DNA from: Marinobacter excellens HL-55
GTDB lineage: Bacteria > Pseudomonadota > Gammaproteobacteria > Pseudomonadales > Oleiphilaceae
Assembly (NCBI GenBank): GCA_001314845.1
Contig: LJZQ01000003.1
Coordinates: forward strand, 138,423-202,422
Direction of reading: 5' to 3'
Length of the DNA stretch: 64,000 nt
Shown here: positions 7,147 to 17,109 of the stretch, piece by piece
How the letters are laid out: each line of letters begins with the position of its first letter
Position numbering within the stretch: position 1 is the first letter of the stretch
Made by a program: the position numbers and the translations under genes
Notes under the pieces: generated by a model
What the model was told of the DNA's origin: nothing
Databases searched by the model: none
Seen by the model: the letters and a program-made list of their open reading frames with translations, nothing else

Positions 7147-8361
7147 CTAGCCACCCGCAATGGGCAGCGTTAGTTGTGCCATCGTCACAAACTGAATCAG
7201 TCCCGCGACGGCACCGAACAGCCCTCCAACAAACATCAGCTGGAGCTCCTCTTCCCGAAATGCTGGCCGGAGTATGTCCTGAAATTCCTCTGGGCGGAGG
7301 GATTTCATCTGACCAGCCAGCACACTGGCAACCACCGGCGCCCGCTCCCGATTGAACTCGGGATCACTGAATACATCCCGGGTAGCCAATACGGCTTTCT
7401 GATTCATCACCCTCTTCAGATCCGTGTACCCCGTCATCCCCACCGTGACCTGGGCGGCCAGTTTCATGACCATGGAATTATCCAGCATCGGTCGCAGATG
7501 CTTCTGGATGATTGCCCGAGTTCTGGCGCCTTGCTGGCCGTTGATCATCGCATCAGCCACCTTCTCTACGGTGATCAGCTCATCGGCCACCAGCCGCGCC
7601 CAGGTATCGCTGATCTGCTCCTGACGGCGTAAAAACAGACCCTGAACCCGCCAGAACAGAATTCGGCGTGGCCGCAAAGGTGCAAAGATCAGATTAATAG
7701 CAATCCAGTTGGTAATAAAGCCGATGGCAAAGCCGCCCACCGGTAACACCCAGGGCTGCGGGTAGATCAGCCATAGCGGCGCTAACACCGCACCCAGCAG
7801 ACCACCGATAATGGCGCCACGGTTGATCACAGATTGCAGCTCTACCGAGCCTGCCTCACGAAAGATCCGGTTCATCAGGTCCGGATGATTGCGCAACTCA
7901 CGGCTCAGCAACGCTTTGAGGTCGACCAACTCATCAAGATCATCGCCGAAGTCCTCCACCAGCTCTTCGATGCGCGACGGGAGTTGCTCCCGCGCCCATT
8001 GATAGATACGAGCTCGCACGAACAGAGGCAGATTATCCCAAAGTACCGGCTGCACCTCATACATCACTTCATCAATGTATTCGTCCATGCGCGGCGAGAC
8101 CTGGGCCACCACCTGCTGCACAATACGCTGGGGCTCAAGCTTCTGGTACACCGTGTTGAGATCGCCGAACTTCTGTAACGTTCGATCAATACAGATATGA
8201 GCCATTTTCTCGGCTTTACGAGGTATTACGCCCTGCCAACCGATAACCCCAATGCCGATAAACCGCACCGGATGAAATGACATCTGTATTGCCAGCCAAT
8301 TGGTAGACCAACCAACGACGGCGGCCATCACTGGCACAGACAGGAGAGTAAAATCCAGCAA
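7147..8361 (-). CDS. DUF445 family membrane protein (YheB/YjiN-like)
   Basis: 404-residue protein with a hydrophobic N-terminus containing G-W-S-T-N-W-L-A-I-Q-M (the DUF445 motif). A second membrane pair around residues 180-225 (I-G-G-L-L-G-A-V-L-A-P-L ... G-F-I-T-N-W-I-A-I-N-L) repeats the T-N-W-x-A-I motif, and there is a C-terminal hydrophobic segment. The middle is rich in charged helices. DUF445 proteins have no established biochemical role. The only sensible start is TTG 8361, with GGGGTAA a few bases upstream; the next ATG would remove part of the first helix. Confidence 0.85.
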   Translation of the reverse strand: MLDFTLLSVPVMAAVVGWSTNWLAIQMSFHPVRFIGIGVIGWQGVIPRKAEKMAHICIDRTLQKFGDLNTVYQKLEPQRIVQQVVAQVSPRMDEYIDEVMYEVQPVLWDNLPLFVRARIYQWAREQLPSRIEELVEDFGDDLDELVDLKALLSRELRNHPDLMNRIFREAGSVELQSVINRGAIIGGLLGAVLAPLWLIYPQPWVLPVGGFAIGFITNWIAINLIFAPLRPRRILFWRVQGLFLRRQEQISDTWARLVADELITVEKVADAMINGQQGARTRAIIQKHLRPMLDNSMVMKLAAQVTVGMTGYTDLKRVMNQKAVLATRDVFSDPEFNRERAPVVASVLAGQMKSLRPEEFQDILRPAFREEELQLMFVGGLFGAVAGLIQFVTMAQLTLPIAGG

Positions 8362-8577
8362 AAGTTACCCCGAATGCAATTCAGGCGACGCCAGCACCGC
8401 TGATGTCACTGTTGTTGTGGCACGGCAAAAGGCCGGGCAGTGGCAAGTATAGTACTGAGAATAATGGGGGATTCCGGTTTTTGGGACATTGGCCGTGTAG
8501 CCACCCAGGCGAGGCATTTGCGGCAGCCGTTGCCCAACCACAGGGTGGCAGCAACGGCCTTGCAAACGATCAGACAA

Positions 8578-9165
8578 CTATTGGTAGTAGGCGTTTTCGG
8601 TATTGGAGTGGTCGGTTACGTCCCGAACGGCCGTAATCTCTGGCACGCGCTCCATTAGTGTTTTCTCGACACCCTGTTTGAGGGTCAGACTCACCGCCGA
8701 ACACCCTTGGCAACCGCCGCCAAACCGGAGCACGGCAATCGATTCTTCAACGATTTCAACCAGCGACACGTCGCCACCGTGTGACGCCAGATTGGGATTG
8801 ATTTCAGACGCCAGCACATATTTGACACGGTCTGGCAGGGGCGCATCATCAGACACCTGAGGCACTTTTGCGTTAGGTGCCTTGATGGTGAGCTGGCCAC
8901 CCATCTGGTCTTTGGAGTAGTCCACGTAAGCGTCTTCAAGGAATGCTACCGAGTTGTGGTCCAGAAACAGCGTGAACTTCTCGAGATCCACCTGTTCGTC
9001 GGTCGGGACCACTTCGTTTGGCGGACAATATGCCAGACAGGTTTCTGCGTTACGCGTGCCAGGCTGGGTGACAAATATCCGAACGCCCATGCCTTCAACA
9101 TCCTGCTTTTCAATCAATTGAGCAAGATAGTCCCTTGCGGAATCAGTGACAGTTACCAAGGCCAT
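8578..9165 (-). CDS. nfuA: Fe-S biogenesis protein NfuA
   Basis: Carries and delivers [4Fe-4S] clusters to apoproteins. N-terminal degenerate A-type carrier domain (about 1-95) and C-terminal Nfu domain with the cluster-binding C-x2-C in G-G-G-C-Q-G-C-S (Cys152, Cys155). 195 residues, the normal length. An AGGTAGGAAGC ribosome site stands before ATG 9165. Divergent from metH across 240 bases; no link to metH is implied beyond a shared promoter region. Confidence 0.95.
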   Translation of the reverse strand: MALVTVTDSARDYLAQLIEKQDVEGMGVRIFVTQPGTRNAETCLAYCPPNEVVPTDEQVDLEKFTLFLDHNSVAFLEDAYVDYSKDQMGGQLTIKAPNAKVPQVSDDAPLPDRVKYVLASEINPNLASHGGDVSLVEIVEESIAVLRFGGGCQGCSAVSLTLKQGVEKTLMERVPEITAVRDVTDHSNTENAYYQ

Positions 9166-9345
9166 GCTTCCTACCTGTTATCGAATGTGCAACCTATTTT
9201 AGGAGAGTTAGCGAGAACTTGAAAGACCAAGTAAAATAGTCGGGCATTAATCGGATACCGAATTTCACGTATGACAGGTTCAAACGCTCAATAATCAACA
9301 CTTGATATTGATCATCCGTATTAAGACGTGTTCGTACAATTTTGC

Positions 9346-9351
9346 TATGAT
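9346..9351 (+). promoter_or_regulatory. Possible -10 element upstream of metH
   Basis: TATGAT, a good -10 hexamer, 55 bases before the metH start. A weak TTAAGA at 9321-9326 could serve as -35, with a long 19-base spacing. I saw no cobalamin or S-adenosylmethionine riboswitch features in the 240-base nfuA-metH gap. A MetR/activator-dependent promoter is possible but not shown. Confidence 0.3.
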
Positions 9352-9405
9352 CCTGCGCCGCCAGAATAAACACGACGTTTTTAATGACATCCGGAAGAAT
9401 TCCCT

Positions 9406-12400
9406 ATGACCGATCGCACTACCCGTCTGGAACAGCTTCATAAGGCCCTCAAGGAACGCATCATCATTCTCGATGGTGGCATGGGCACCATGATCCAGAA
9501 CCAGCAACTGGACGAAGCCGCGTTTCGTGGCGATCGGTTCAAAGACTATGACCGGGAAGTGCAAGGCAATAACGACCTGCTCAACCTGACTCAGCCCGCC
9601 CTGCTCCGCAACATTCACGCGGATTATCTGGACGCAGGTGCAGATATCATTGAAACCAACACTTTCAACTCAACGCGAGTGTCTCAGGCCGATTACGGCC
9701 TCGAAGAACTGGCCAGAGAGTTGAACGTTGAGGCCGCGCGGCTGGCCCGGGAAATTGCAGATGAGTTCACCGCCAAGAATCCTGACAAGCCGCGCTTTGT
9801 TGCCGGCGCCGTCGGCCCGACCTCACGAACCGCGTCGATTTCTCCGGATGTGAATAACCCCGGCTATCGAAACGTCGACTTCCAGACCCTGGTGGACAAC
9901 TACTACGAGGCGGTCTCTGGCCTGGTAGAGGGCGGATCAGACCTCATCCTTATTGAGACCATTTTCGATACGCTGAATGCCAAAGCCGCGATTTACGCCA
10001 CCCAGCAGTTCTTTGAAGACAGTGGCATCGAGTTGCCGATCATGATTTCCGGTACCATTACCGACGCCTCTGGCCGCACCCTGTCCGGACAAACTACAGA
10101 GGCCTTCTACAACTCCATAGCCCACGCCAGGCCCATTTCCGTGGGCTTGAACTGCGCCCTGGGTGCGGATGCTCTGAGACCCTACGTGGAGGAGCTGTCG
10201 AACAAGGCCGAGACTTACGTCTCCGCCCACCCGAACGCCGGTTTGCCCAACGAATTCGGGGAATACGACCAGACGCCGGAAGAAATGGCCGAGATCATCG
10301 AAGGTTTTGCCAAAGATGGCTTTCTCAACATCATCGGCGGTTGCTGCGGTTCTCGTCCGGATCACATTGAAGCGATTGCCACGGCCGTCGCTAAGTACCC
10401 GCCACGCAAGATACCTAAGCGCCCTGAAGCATTGCGTCTGTCCGGCCTCGAACCGTTCACCGGCGATGAAAACATGCTGTTCATCAACGTCGGCGAACGC
10501 ACCAACGTTACTGGTTCCAAGCGCTTCCTGCGGCTGATCAAAGAAGAGCAGTATGAAGAAGCCCTGAGTGTTGCCCGGGATCAGGTCGAGAATGGCGCCC
10601 AGATCATCGACATCAACATGGATGAGGGCATGCTGGATTCGAAGGACGTTATGGTGACCTTCCTCAATCTGGTTGGCTCTGAACCGGACATATCCCGCGT
10701 TCCGATCATGATTGACTCCTCCAAGTGGGACGTCATCGAAGCCGGCTTGCGCTGTATTCAGGGCAAGGCCGTAGTGAACTCGATCAGCCTGAAAGAAGGC
10801 GAAGAAGAGTTCATCAAGCGCGCGAAATCCTGCATGCGCTACGGTGCCGCCGTGGTGGTTATGGCTTTTGATGAAGACGGTCAGGCCGACACCTACGCGC
10901 GCAAAACCGAAATCTGCAAACGCTCTTACGATGTGCTCGTAAGCATCGGTTTCAATCCGGGCGACATCATTTTCGATCCCAACATTTTTGCGATCGCAAC
11001 GGGTATTGAAGAGCACAACAACTACGCCGTGGACTTCATTAACGCCACCCGCTGGATCAAGGAAAACCTCCCCCACGCGTCCATTTCCGGGGGCGTCAGC
11101 AACGTGTCGTTCTCCTTCCGGGGTAACGACGCCGTGCGCGAAGCCATTCACTCGGTGTTCCTGTACCACGCCATCAAGGCGGGCATGAACATGGGCATCG
11201 TGAATCCGGGCCAGCTGGTGATTTACGATGAAATCGAGCCAGACCTGAAAGAGCTGGTCGAGGATGTTGTTCTGAATCGTCGCGACGATGGCACCGACCG
11301 TCTGCTCGAAGCCGCAGAGAAGTTCAAAGGTAAAGGCGGCAAGACTCAGGAAGAAGATCTGGCCTGGCGCGAGTGGCCTGTTGAAAAGCGCTTGCAACAC
11401 GCTTTGGTCAAAGGCATCACCAACTACATCATCGAAGACACCGAAGCCTGCCGCCAGAACGCCAGCCGGCCGATCGAGGTTATCGAAGGGCCATTGATGG
11501 ACGGCATGAACGTGGTCGGTGACCTGTTCGGCGACGGCAAAATGTTCCTGCCCCAGGTGGTCAAGAGTGCCCGGGTAATGAAGCAGGCCGTCGCTTACCT
11601 GATCCCCTACATCGAGGCCGAAAAGTCCGGCGAGCAACAAGCCAAGGGCAAGATCCTGATGGCGACGGTGAAAGGCGATGTGCACGACATTGGCAAAAAC
11701 ATCGTGGGCGTGGTGTTGCAGTGCAACAACTACGAAGTGATCGACCTGGGCGTAATGGTGCCCTGCGACAAGATCCTGGAAACCGCCAGGAAAGAAAACG
11801 TCGACATCATCGGTTTGAGCGGTCTGATTACGCCGTCCCTGGACGAAATGGTGCACGTCGCCCGAGAAATGCAGCGACTGGACTTCAATATTCCGTTGAT
11901 GATTGGCGGTGCCACCACATCCAAAGCCCACACGGCGGTGAAGATCGAGCCCCACTACAAGAACGACATGGCACTGTATGTATCGGATGCGTCCCGGTGC
12001 GTGAACGTCGCGTCTCAGTTGCTCAGCAAAACCGCCAAACCGGCGCTCGTCGAGGCAGCCCGCACGGAATACGAGGAGATTCGCGAGCGCCGCAAGAACC
12101 GCGGTGTGCGCACCAAACTGGTGTCGCTGAAAGAAGCCCGAGGCCGCGCACCGGAGATCAATTTTGAAGGATACAACCCACCCCGCCCGCAATTTACTGG
12201 GATTCGGGTGTTTGAAGAGTATGACCTGAACGAACTGGTCGATTACATTGATTGGACGCCGTTCTTTATATCCTGGGATATTTCCGGCAAGTATCCCGCC
12301 ATCTTTGACGATCCCAAGCGGGGCGAAGCAGCCCGCAACCTGTTTGAGGATGGCCAGAAAATCCTCAAGCAAATGATTGAAGAAAAGCGCATTACTGCTC

Positions 12401-13104
12401 GCGGTGTGATTGGGTTCTGGCCGGCCAACCGCCGGGGTGACGACATTGTGGTGTACACCGATGATACCCGCACCGAAGAGCTCACCACACTGCACAGTCT
12501 GCGCCAGCAGGACGAAAAGGCACCCGGCAAGCCAATGATGGCGCTTTCTGATTTTGTCGCTTCTGAGGATTCAGACAAGATCGATTACGTGGGCGGGTTC
12601 GCCGTAACCACCGGTATTGGCGCCGAGGAATTCTCACTGGAATTCAAAGACAAGCACGACGACTACAACGCCATCATGGTCAAAGCCCTGGCAGACCGTT
12701 TGGCAGAAGCCTTTGCCGAGCGCATGCATGAGCGGGTTCGGAAGGAATTCTGGGGTTACGCGTCTGACGAAAAGATGGCCAACGAAGACCTGATCAAAGA
12801 ACGCTATAGGGGTATCCGCCCTGCACCCGGCTACCCCGCCTGCCCTGATCATACGGAAAAGGCAACCCTGTTCAAGCTGCTTGACGCCACCGGCAACATC
12901 GGCCTGGAACTGACGGAAAGCTTCGCCATGTTCCCCACCGCGGCGGTGTCGGGCTGGTATTTTTCTCACCCGGAATCCAAGTATTTCGCGGTCGGCATGA
13001 TTGGCGTTGATCAGGTTGAGGACTATGCTGAGCGTAAAGGCATATCCAAAGCAGAAGCGGAACGTTGGCTGATGCCAAGCCTCGCTTACGATCCTGCGGA
13101 ATAG
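9406..13104 (+). CDS. metH: Cobalamin-dependent methionine synthase
   Basis: Transfers a methyl group from methyltetrahydrofolate via cobalamin to homocysteine. Full-length at 1232 residues with the four expected modules. First, the homocysteine-binding domain (to ~325) with zinc cysteines in G-L-N-C-A and G-G-C-C-G-S. Second, a folate-binding domain from [13 protein letters not shown] (about 360-620). Third, the cap and B12 domain with D-V-H-D-I-G-K-N, whose His760 is the cobalt ligand. Fourth, a C-terminal S-adenosylmethionine reactivation domain ending near [12 protein letters not shown]. Monocistronic or followed by the DUF2970 gene 14 bases later. Confidence 0.98.
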   Translation: MTDRTTRLEQLHKALKERIIILDGGMGTMIQNQQLDEAAFRGDRFKDYDREVQGNNDLLNLTQPALLRNIHADYLDAGADIIETNTFNSTRVSQADYGLEELARELNVEAARLAREIADEFTAKNPDKPRFVAGAVGPTSRTASISPDVNNPGYRNVDFQTLVDNYYEAVSGLVEGGSDLILIETIFDTLNAKAAIYATQQFFEDSGIELPIMISGTITDASGRTLSGQTTEAFYNSIAHARPISVGLNCALGADALRPYVEELSNKAETYVSAHPNAGLPNEFGEYDQTPEEMAEIIEGFAKDGFLNIIGGCCGSRPDHIEAIATAVAKYPPRKIPKRPEALRLSGLEPFTGDENMLFINVGERTNVTGSKRFLRLIKEEQYEEALSVARDQVENGAQIIDINMDEGMLDSKDVMVTFLNLVGSEPDISRVPIMIDSSKWDVIEAGLRCIQGKAVVNSISLKEGEEEFIKRAKSCMRYGAAVVVMAFDEDGQADTYARKTEICKRSYDVLVSIGFNPGDIIFDPNIFAIATGIEEHNNYAVDFINATRWIKENLPHASISGGVSNVSFSFRGNDAVREAIHSVFLYHAIKAGMNMGIVNPGQLVIYDEIEPDLKELVEDVVLNRRDDGTDRLLEAAEKFKGKGGKTQEEDLAWREWPVEKRLQHALVKGITNYIIEDTEACRQNASRPIEVIEGPLMDGMNVVGDLFGDGKMFLPQVVKSARVMKQAVAYLIPYIEAEKSGEQQAKGKILMATVKGDVHDIGKNIVGVVLQCNNYEVIDLGVMVPCDKILETARKENVDIIGLSGLITPSLDEMVHVAREMQRLDFNIPLMIGGATTSKAHTAVKIEPHYKNDMALYVSDASRCVNVASQLLSKTAKPALVEAARTEYEEIRERRKNRGVRTKLVSLKEARGRAPEINFEGYNPPRPQFTGIRVFEEYDLNELVDYIDWTPFFISWDISGKYPAIFDDPKRGEAARNLFEDGQKILKQMIEEKRITARGVIGFWPANRRGDDIVVYTDDTRTEELTTLHSLRQQDEKAPGKPMMALSDFVASEDSDKIDYVGGFAVTTGIGAEEFSLEFKDKHDDYNAIMVKALADRLAEAFAERMHERVRKEFWGYASDEKMANEDLIKERYRGIRPAPGYPACPDHTEKATLFKLLDATGNIGLELTESFAMFPTAAVSGWYFSHPESKYFAVGMIGVDQVEDYAERKGISKAEAERWLMPSLAYDPAE

Positions 13105-13118
13105 AAAAGGCGATGTGA

Positions 13119-13358
13119 ATGAGTGATGTTGCAGAACACAAGAACAGTGAGCAACCAAAGAAGCCTGGGAAACCAGGCTTTCTGAAAATTCTGCAAACGG
13201 TCTTCGCCGGCGCCCTTGGGGTTCAATCCGAGAAACGCCGGCAGGAAGATTTTTCAAGCCACAGCGCGGTGCCCTACATTGTTGCAGGGCTACTGTTTGG
13301 CGTCGCTTTCGTCGGAGGTCTGATCCTGGTGGTCCAGCTGGTACTGGCCAGTCAGTAG
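13119..13358 (+). CDS. DUF2970 family small membrane protein
   Basis: 79 residues. A polar N-terminus is followed by the family block G-F-L-K-I-L-Q-T-V-F-A-G-A-L-G-V-Q-S-E-K-R-R-Q-E-D-F. One transmembrane helix at the C-terminus contains Y-I-V-A-G-L-L-F-G-V-A-F-V-G-G-L-I-L-V-V-Q. DUF2970 proteins are widespread in gamma- and betaproteobacteria and have no known role. It starts 14 bases after the metH stop, so co-transcription is likely. It converges on a tiny membrane-protein gene with only one base between the stop codons. Confidence 0.85.
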   Translation: MSDVAEHKNSEQPKKPGKPGFLKILQTVFAGALGVQSEKRRQEDFSSHSAVPYIVAGLLFGVAFVGGLILVVQLVLASQ

Positions 13359-13359
13359 T

Positions 13360-13464
13360 TTACTGGCCGGCCACCCACACTACGGCAAAGGCAACAGCTA
13401 GCAATACCAGCAACACAGAGGCAACCGCGTCTGCACTGCTGTCTGATTTGGCAGTCTTTTTCAT
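13360..13464 (-). CDS. Tiny single-span membrane protein (34 residues)
   Basis: Found by reading the minus strand in the DUF2970-cysI gap. The ATG at 13464 is preceded by GAGGG seven bases upstream. The product starts M-K-K-T-A-K-S-D-S-S-A-D, continues with a ~20-residue hydrophobic helix (A-V-A-S-V-L-L-V-L-L-A-V-A-F-A-V-V-W-V) and ends A-G-Q before TAA. The pattern of charged N-terminus, helix and very short tail is typical of genuine small membrane proteins, and the ribosome site is good. I do not recognise the family and its partner is unknown. Confidence 0.6.
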   Translation of the reverse strand: MKKTAKSDSSADAVASVLLVLLAVAFAVVWVAGQ

Positions 13465-13717
13465 AGCATACCCTCGCTTTAATCTATTTTTGTTGTCAAA
13501 ACTTCCGCTTTTATTAAAGCAGGAATTTGCGGTACATCCAATCCCGAGCCCACTCTTCGCACCTTTTCCTTATCACCTGAATCGATAATGATATTTGGAA
13601 ATAATCATTTTAAGAATAAAAACCCGGTGTTATCCTGCCCCGCAGGAATAAGGCTCCTCTATCAGGGCGCCATCCATCAACAGGCATTTCTGAAGTTAGC
13701 AGGCAGGACGTTACCCT

Positions 13718-15370
13718 ATGTACGTTTATGATGAGCACGACCGGCAGATTGCCGCAGAACGTGTTGCCCAGTTTCGTGATCAAACCGAGCGCGCCTTGGC
13801 GGGCGAGCTGGCCGAAGAAGAGTTTCTTCCCTTACGGCTGCAAAACGGGCTCTATGTTCAACGCTTGGCCCCCATGCTGAGAATCTGCGTACCTTATGGG
13901 ATGTTGCGTTCTGACCAGCTTCGTCGTCTTGCGCGCATTACTCGCGACTATGACAAGGGTTATGCTCATTTCACGACCCGCACCAACATCCAGCTGAACT
14001 GGCCCAATCTGGAAGATGTGCCGGATATACTGGCCGAGTTGGCTGAAGTCGAAATGCACGCGAACCAGACCAGCGGCAACTGTATCCGTAATACCACCAC
14101 AGATCAGTTCTCCGGTGTTCAGGCTGACGAAATTGCCGACCCTCGCCCCTACTGTGAAATCATTCGCCAGTGGTCAACGTTTCACCCGGAATTTGCCTTT
14201 CTGCCCCGTAAATTCAAGGTGGCAGTAAACGCGTCTGAACAGACCGACCGGGCGGCCATTCAGGTACATGACATTGGCCTGCAACTGGTCCGCAATGATC
14301 AGGGCGAGCTGGGCTTTCGGGTTCACGTCGGTGGCGGTCTCGGCCGCACACCGATGGTTGCACCAGTGATTCGTGAATTCCTTCCGGAACTGGACCTACT
14401 CACTTACCTGGAAGCCGTTCTGCGGGTCTATAACCGCTATGGGCGCCGGGACAACAAGTTCAAAGCCCGCATCAAGATTCTGGTCAAGGCTCTGACTCCC
14501 GAAGGCTTCGCCGAAAAAGTCGAGGCCGAGTGGGAACATATCCGCACGTCGCCAACGCGACTGACACCGGAAGCGATCGGCAAGTTCCAGGGCTACTTTA
14601 CTGAGCCGGCTTACCAGACACTCGAGAACGCTACCGACGAGCTGAGCAAACAGCGATTTGAAAATCGAGAGTTCGACAAGTGGCTGACCTACAACGTCGG
14701 CGAACACAAGAAGCCTGGCTATGCCTGCGTCACGCTTACGCTGAAGAAAACCGGCACGCCACCGGGCGACGTCACTGACTATCAGCTGGAGCAGATCGCT
14801 GAGCTCGCGGACCAGTTCAGCTTTGGTGAAGTCCGTGCAACCCACGAGCAAAATGTGGTGTTGGCGGATGTGCGGCAGGATCAATTGTTTGAACTCTGGC
14901 AACGGATGATTCCGCTCGGTTTCGCCACCGCCAACCTGAACACTCTCACTGATGTAATCTGCTGCCCCGGTGGGGACTTTTGCGCGTTAGCCAACGCCAA
15001 ATCAATCCCGGTTGCGGAGGCCATTCAGCGTCGGTTCGACGATCTCGATTATCTGTACGATCTTGGTCCGATCGATCTGAACATCTCCGGATGCATGAAT
15101 GCCTGCGGCCACCACCACGTCGGCAACATCGGGGTGCTCGGTGTCGACAAGAAGGGCGAGGAGTTCTACCAAGTCAGTCTGGGCGGAGACTCCCATCACA
15201 ATGCCACCATCGGCAAAATTCTTGGGCCGTCTTTTGCCCGGGATCAGATGCCGCAAGTCATTGCCAAGCTGATTGACGTTTATGTTGAGAAGCGCACAGA
15301 GGAAGAGACTTTCCTGGACACCTATCGTCGGGTTGGTCTTGAGCCATTCAAGGAGCGGGTTTATGCCTGA
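13718..15370 (+). CDS. cysI: Assimilatory sulfite reductase, haemoprotein
   Basis: Six-electron reduction of sulfite to sulfide using sirohaem coupled to a [4Fe-4S] cluster. 550 residues with the nitrite/sulfite reductase repeat architecture: N-terminal ferredoxin-like half-domain with Y-A-H-F-T-T-R-T-N-I-Q-L-N-W, then N-C-I-R-N-T-T. The cluster ligands are C-P-G-G-D-F-C (C-x5-C) and G-C-M-N-A-C (C-x3-C) near residues 420-465. This is the Pseudomonas-type enzyme paired with a DUF934 protein rather than with CysJ; the electron donor is not evident here. The stop overlaps the next gene by 8 bases. Confidence 0.95.
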   Translation: MYVYDEHDRQIAAERVAQFRDQTERALAGELAEEEFLPLRLQNGLYVQRLAPMLRICVPYGMLRSDQLRRLARITRDYDKGYAHFTTRTNIQLNWPNLEDVPDILAELAEVEMHANQTSGNCIRNTTTDQFSGVQADEIADPRPYCEIIRQWSTFHPEFAFLPRKFKVAVNASEQTDRAAIQVHDIGLQLVRNDQGELGFRVHVGGGLGRTPMVAPVIREFLPELDLLTYLEAVLRVYNRYGRRDNKFKARIKILVKALTPEGFAEKVEAEWEHIRTSPTRLTPEAIGKFQGYFTEPAYQTLENATDELSKQRFENREFDKWLTYNVGEHKKPGYACVTLTLKKTGTPPGDVTDYQLEQIAELADQFSFGEVRATHEQNVVLADVRQDQLFELWQRMIPLGFATANLNTLTDVICCPGGDFCALANAKSIPVAEAIQRRFDDLDYLYDLGPIDLNISGCMNACGHHHVGNIGVLGVDKKGEEFYQVSLGGDSHHNATIGKILGPSFARDQMPQVIAKLIDVYVEKRTEEETFLDTYRRVGLEPFKERVYA

Positions 15371-15869
15371 TGTTATTGCCGCAGACGGCACGATTCGTAA
15401 CGACAACTGGGTGCTGGTTGCGCGCCCGGCTGATGGAGATTCTCTGGACATTCCGGCAGGTCAGTCTGCGCTGATTCCGGCGGATTTGTGGCTGGCAGGC
15501 CATGAGCATTTTGCCGGGCGGGATGACATCGGGGTTTGGTTTGATAGCCACGATGAGCCTGAGTTATTGGCTGGCAAGGTCAATGAGTTACCGTTGATCG
15601 CGGTGAACTTTCCGCGTTTTGTGGATGGTCGGGGTTACAGTATCGCCCGGCTGCTTCGGGAGCGGTTTGGTTATAGCGGTGAGCTGCGGGCGGTTGGCGA
15701 TGTGCTGCTGGATCAGTTGCAGTTTATGAAGCGCTGCGGGTTTGATTCTTATGTGCTTCGGGCGGATAAGGATATTACCAAGGCGGCTCGGTGTCTGAAC
15801 TTCTTCAGTCAGGCTTACCAGGCGGCTACAGATACGGATCAGCCTTTGTTTCGTCGTCGGGCTTCTTGA
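15363..15869 (+). CDS. DUF934 family protein, sulfite-reductase partner
   Basis: 168 residues starting M-P-D-V-I-A-A-D-G at ATG 15363, overlapping the end of cysI by 8 bases, so translation is almost certainly coupled. The conserved core is I-A-V-N-F-P-R-F-V-D-G-R-G-Y-S-I-A-R-L-L-R-E-R-F-G-Y-x-G-E-L-R-A-V-G-D-V-L-x-D-Q. Members of DUF934 nearly always follow cysI-type genes and are thought to act in sulfite reduction or sulfur oxidation, but the activity has not been defined as far as I know. Confidence 0.9.
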   Translation: MPDVIAADGTIRNDNWVLVARPADGDSLDIPAGQSALIPADLWLAGHEHFAGRDDIGVWFDSHDEPELLAGKVNELPLIAVNFPRFVDGRGYSIARLLRERFGYSGELRAVGDVLLDQLQFMKRCGFDSYVLRADKDITKAARCLNFFSQAYQAATDTDQPLFRRRAS

Positions 15870-15914
15870 TACTGGCCCCTGCTTCGTGCATCACAGGTTC
15901 AGCTTCTGGTGTAC

Positions 15915-16021
15915 GAAGTGTGAGGGCAAGCTTTCCAAAACACGCTGTAGATACGTCCCTGTACGCTCTGCTTCGCCATCCATGGCTTCGCAAGGTTTTG
16001 GAAAGCTTGCCCTCACCCTTC
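15915..16021. repeat. Palindromic element, copy A
   Basis: Perfect 22-base arms at 15920-15941 and 15995-16016 (27 bases with one mismatch, 15915-15941 / 15995-16021) enclose a 53-base interior. The interior matches those of copies B and C (60512-60617, 60683-60796): it begins A-C-G-C and contains two small hairpins at 15952-15963 and 15975-15986. On the minus strand those hairpins carry the loops AGGGAC and ATGGAT closed by C-G. It sits in the convergent gap between the DUF934 gene and the acuI-like gene, on whose sense strand the GGA loops lie. Also able to act as a terminator hairpin. Confidence 0.9.
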
Positions 16022-16062
16022 TATTCAGGCTTTCGAGCTGGATTCCCGAATAGCCTCAGCAT

Positions 16063-17064
16063 TCATGATTTAACGTGATCCAGCACGATTTTTCCCGATG
16101 ACTCCCCTTTCAAAAACGCTTTCAGGGCATCGCCCAGTTCACCGCGACCGATATCCTTGGCGGTCGCTTCTGTTTTTGGGCACTTCCATTCGGTTGCGAG
16201 TTTTTCCCAGACCGTCTGTTTATCCGCCAGCGGGATTTCTACAGAGTCGACGCCCAGCAAGTTGATACCTCGCAGGATGAATGGCAGTACGGTGGTGTTG
16301 AGGGGAACGCCGGCGACCAGGCCGCAGATCGAGACGGAGCCGCCCGGCTTGATCTGTTTTAAGAGCTCTGCCAGCGGGGTGCCGCCGACAGTGTCGATAG
16401 CGTTGGCAAAGACCGGTTTAAGCATGGGCTTTTTGTCTTCGGCCAGCGCGTCGCGGCCGAGGACTTCTTTGGCACCGAGGGCTTTCAGGGAATCAGAGTG
16501 GTCGGCTTTGCCGCTGATGGCGACGACGTCGAAGCCCAGGTTTGCCAGGATTTCAACGGCGACGCTGCCGACAGCGCCGCTGGCGCCGGTGATGGCGACT
16601 TTGCCCTGCTCTGGCTTGGCACCCATGGTTAGCAGTTTCTGCACGCACAGGCCAGCGGTGAGGCCGGCGGTGCCGTAGATCATGGCGGTGCGGCTGTCCC
16701 AGCCGACGGGCATCGGTACGCACCACGCGGCAGGCACGCGGATGTATTCGCCAAAACCACCCGGGGTGTTCATGCCGAGGTCGTAACCGGTCACGATGAC
16801 TTTGCTGCCAACGGCTGGCTGGCCGGTGGCCGATTCACTTACCACACCGGCGGCATCAATGCCGGGTGTGTGCGGAAAGGCTCGGGTGACGCCTTTGTTG
16901 CCGGATGCCGATAACGCGTCTTTATAGTTGAGCGAGGAATGACTCACCCACACCAACACTTCGCCTTCCGGTAAATCCTGAGTGCCCAGCAGCGTTTCGC
17001 AACCTTCGTATTCACCGTTTTGCTCTTCAACTTGCCATGCCATGTAGGTGGTATTGTTGGTCAT
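16063..17064 (-). CDS. acuI: Acrylyl-CoA reductase-like MDR oxidoreductase (YhdH/AcuI family)
   Basis: 333-residue NADPH-dependent medium-chain reductase. The N-terminal GroES-like part has L-N-Y-K-D-A-L-S-A-S-G and P-G-I-D-A-A-G-V-V; there is no catalytic zinc cysteine set. The Rossmann part has T-G-A-S-G-A-V-G-S-V-A near residue 160. Relatives reduce acryloyl-CoA to propionyl-CoA (relevant to DMSP breakdown in marine bacteria) or act as general quinone/enoyl reductases; substrate is not proven here. AAGGAG ribosome site 7 bases before ATG. The palindromic element A lies about 40 bases after its stop codon. Confidence 0.85.
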   Translation of the reverse strand: MTNNTTYMAWQVEEQNGEYEGCETLLGTQDLPEGEVLVWVSHSSLNYKDALSASGNKGVTRAFPHTPGIDAAGVVSESATGQPAVGSKVIVTGYDLGMNTPGGFGEYIRVPAAWCVPMPVGWDSRTAMIYGTAGLTAGLCVQKLLTMGAKPEQGKVAITGASGAVGSVAVEILANLGFDVVAISGKADHSDSLKALGAKEVLGRDALAEDKKPMLKPVFANAIDTVGGTPLAELLKQIKPGGSVSICGLVAGVPLNTTVLPFILRGINLLGVDSVEIPLADKQTVWEKLATEWKCPKTEATAKDIGRGELGDALKAFLKGESSGKIVLDHVKS

Positions 17065-17109
17065 GTTGCACTCCTTATTATTGGATTCGAGTCAGGTCGG
17101 AAACTCGGC

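Noticed and set aside
8362..8577. 70-codon minus-strand frame between nfuA and the DUF445 gene
   Set aside because: No good ribosome site and an unconvincing Cys/His/Pro-rich translation; likely leader sequence of the DUF445 gene.
9166..9405. Cobalamin or S-adenosylmethionine riboswitch upstream of metH
   Set aside because: No B12-box-like or SAM-aptamer stems could be recognised in the 240-base gap.
9937..12495. Open frame of 852 codons on the minus strand inside metH
   Set aside because: It is fully antisense to a well-conserved MetH. The length is explained by third-position GC bias, which removes stop codons from the antisense frame, and the translation shows no family features.
15915..16021. 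Insertion sequence or transposon end
   Set aside because: No transposase, no target-site duplication and a conserved interior with variable arms; described instead as a palindromic repeat element.
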